From: Bacteroidota bacterium
Lineage (GTDB): Bacteria; Bacteroidota; Ignavibacteria; Ignavibacteriales; Ignavibacteriaceae
Direction: 5' to 3'
Length of the DNA stretch: 6,229 bases
NCBI GenBank assembly: GCA_021793635.1
Contig: JAJYSI010000217.1
Span: 1-6,229 of the forward strand
The position numbers and the translations under genes were made by a program. Position 1 is the stretch's first letter. Each line of letters begins with the position of its first letter. Shown here piece by piece: positions 6,082-6,229 of this stretch. Under the pieces are notes generated by a model. That model was not told where the DNA came from, did not search any database, and saw only the letters and a list, made by a program, of their open reading frames with translations.

Positions 6082-6229
6082 TTTTAGACCCGGAACTTGA
6101 ATTGCATCCGCAAAAATTAATTGCGAATAGGAAGAGAAAAGCTGATAAGTTTAATCTTTATAAAGCAATTTTTTTAGATATATTTTTTGTCTTCTACTTC
6201 ATTCTTGTTGTTCAACGCGCTATCTATTA
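6078..6229 (+). CDS. phnE: PhnE-family permease, 5' fragment only
   Basis: An open frame starts at the ATG of an ATGA overlap with the phnC stop and runs 50 codons to the window edge without a stop. The visible part has a charged cytoplasmic N-terminus with a basic patch (NRKRKADK at 17-24) and then a first membrane segment at about 30-46 (AIFLDIFFVFYFILVVQ), the usual beginning of a PhnE inner-membrane subunit. GAGG at 6064-6067 inside phnC, ten bases upstream, can serve as ribosome binding site. The conserved EAA loop that contacts the ATPase lies beyond the window, so the identification rests on operon order (D-C-E) and the first helix. Confidence 0.82.
   Translation, partial: MILDPELELHPQKLIANRKRKADKFNLYKAIFLDIFFVFYFILVVQRAIY

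Noticed and set aside
1..6229. Search for CRISPR arrays, insertion sequences, toxin-antitoxin or defence genes
   Set aside because: No regularly spaced repeats, transposase motifs or defence-associated domains were seen; all long frames have housekeeping, transport or membrane-enzyme assignments.

Overview
The window is AT-rich (roughly 35-40% G+C by eye) and reads as ordinary bacterial chromosome from the Bacteroidota/Chlorobi side of the FCB group. My best guess is Ignavibacteria or a relative. The case rests on a Rieske/cytochrome b pair with a single-chain b6-IV type cytochrome b, on mostly absent Shine-Dalgarno sequences with A/T-rich leaders before start codons, and on candidate promoters resembling the Bacteroidota TTTG...TAnnTTTG pattern. 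The phylum assignment is an inference, not a search result.

Left part, minus strand (1-1535): a Rieske iron-sulfur protein gene (1005-1535) is followed after 11 bases by a cytochrome b gene (1-993) that runs off the left edge. Together they form the quinol-oxidising core of a bc-type complex, moving electrons from (mena)quinol through low-potential b hemes and the 2Fe-2S cluster. Key residues point to a menaquinol-type enzyme without the covalent extra heme of b6f complexes, and with an unusual PEWN Qo motif.

Middle: a 570-base divergent intergenic region (1536-2105) separates the bc genes from the plus-strand genes. It holds no convincing gene. It does hold a candidate promoter for the next gene, a 37-codon open frame coding for an amphipathic basic peptide, and a short tRNA D-arm-like string. 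Then come a polytopic membrane acyltransferase of the HGSNAT/DUF1624 type (2106-3200) and, 45 bases later, ruvB, the Holliday-junction branch-migration motor (3246-4274). These two may share a transcript but have no obvious functional link.

Right part, plus strand (4394-6229): after a 119-base gap with a weak terminator candidate and a Bacteroidota-like promoter candidate, a tightly overlapping phnD-phnC-phnE operon begins. It encodes a periplasmic binding protein, an ATPase and the start of a permease for an ABC importer of phosphonate, phosphite or a related phosphorus oxyanion. The genes overlap as TAATG and ATGA, suggesting translational coupling. The binding protein keeps the expected phosphonate-gripping residues but seems to lack the acidic residue that recognises the amino group of 2-aminoethylphosphonate, so its ligand is uncertain.

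I see no mobile element, CRISPR array, RNA gene or clearly new system. The most interesting points are residue-level departures in the bc complex and in PhnD.
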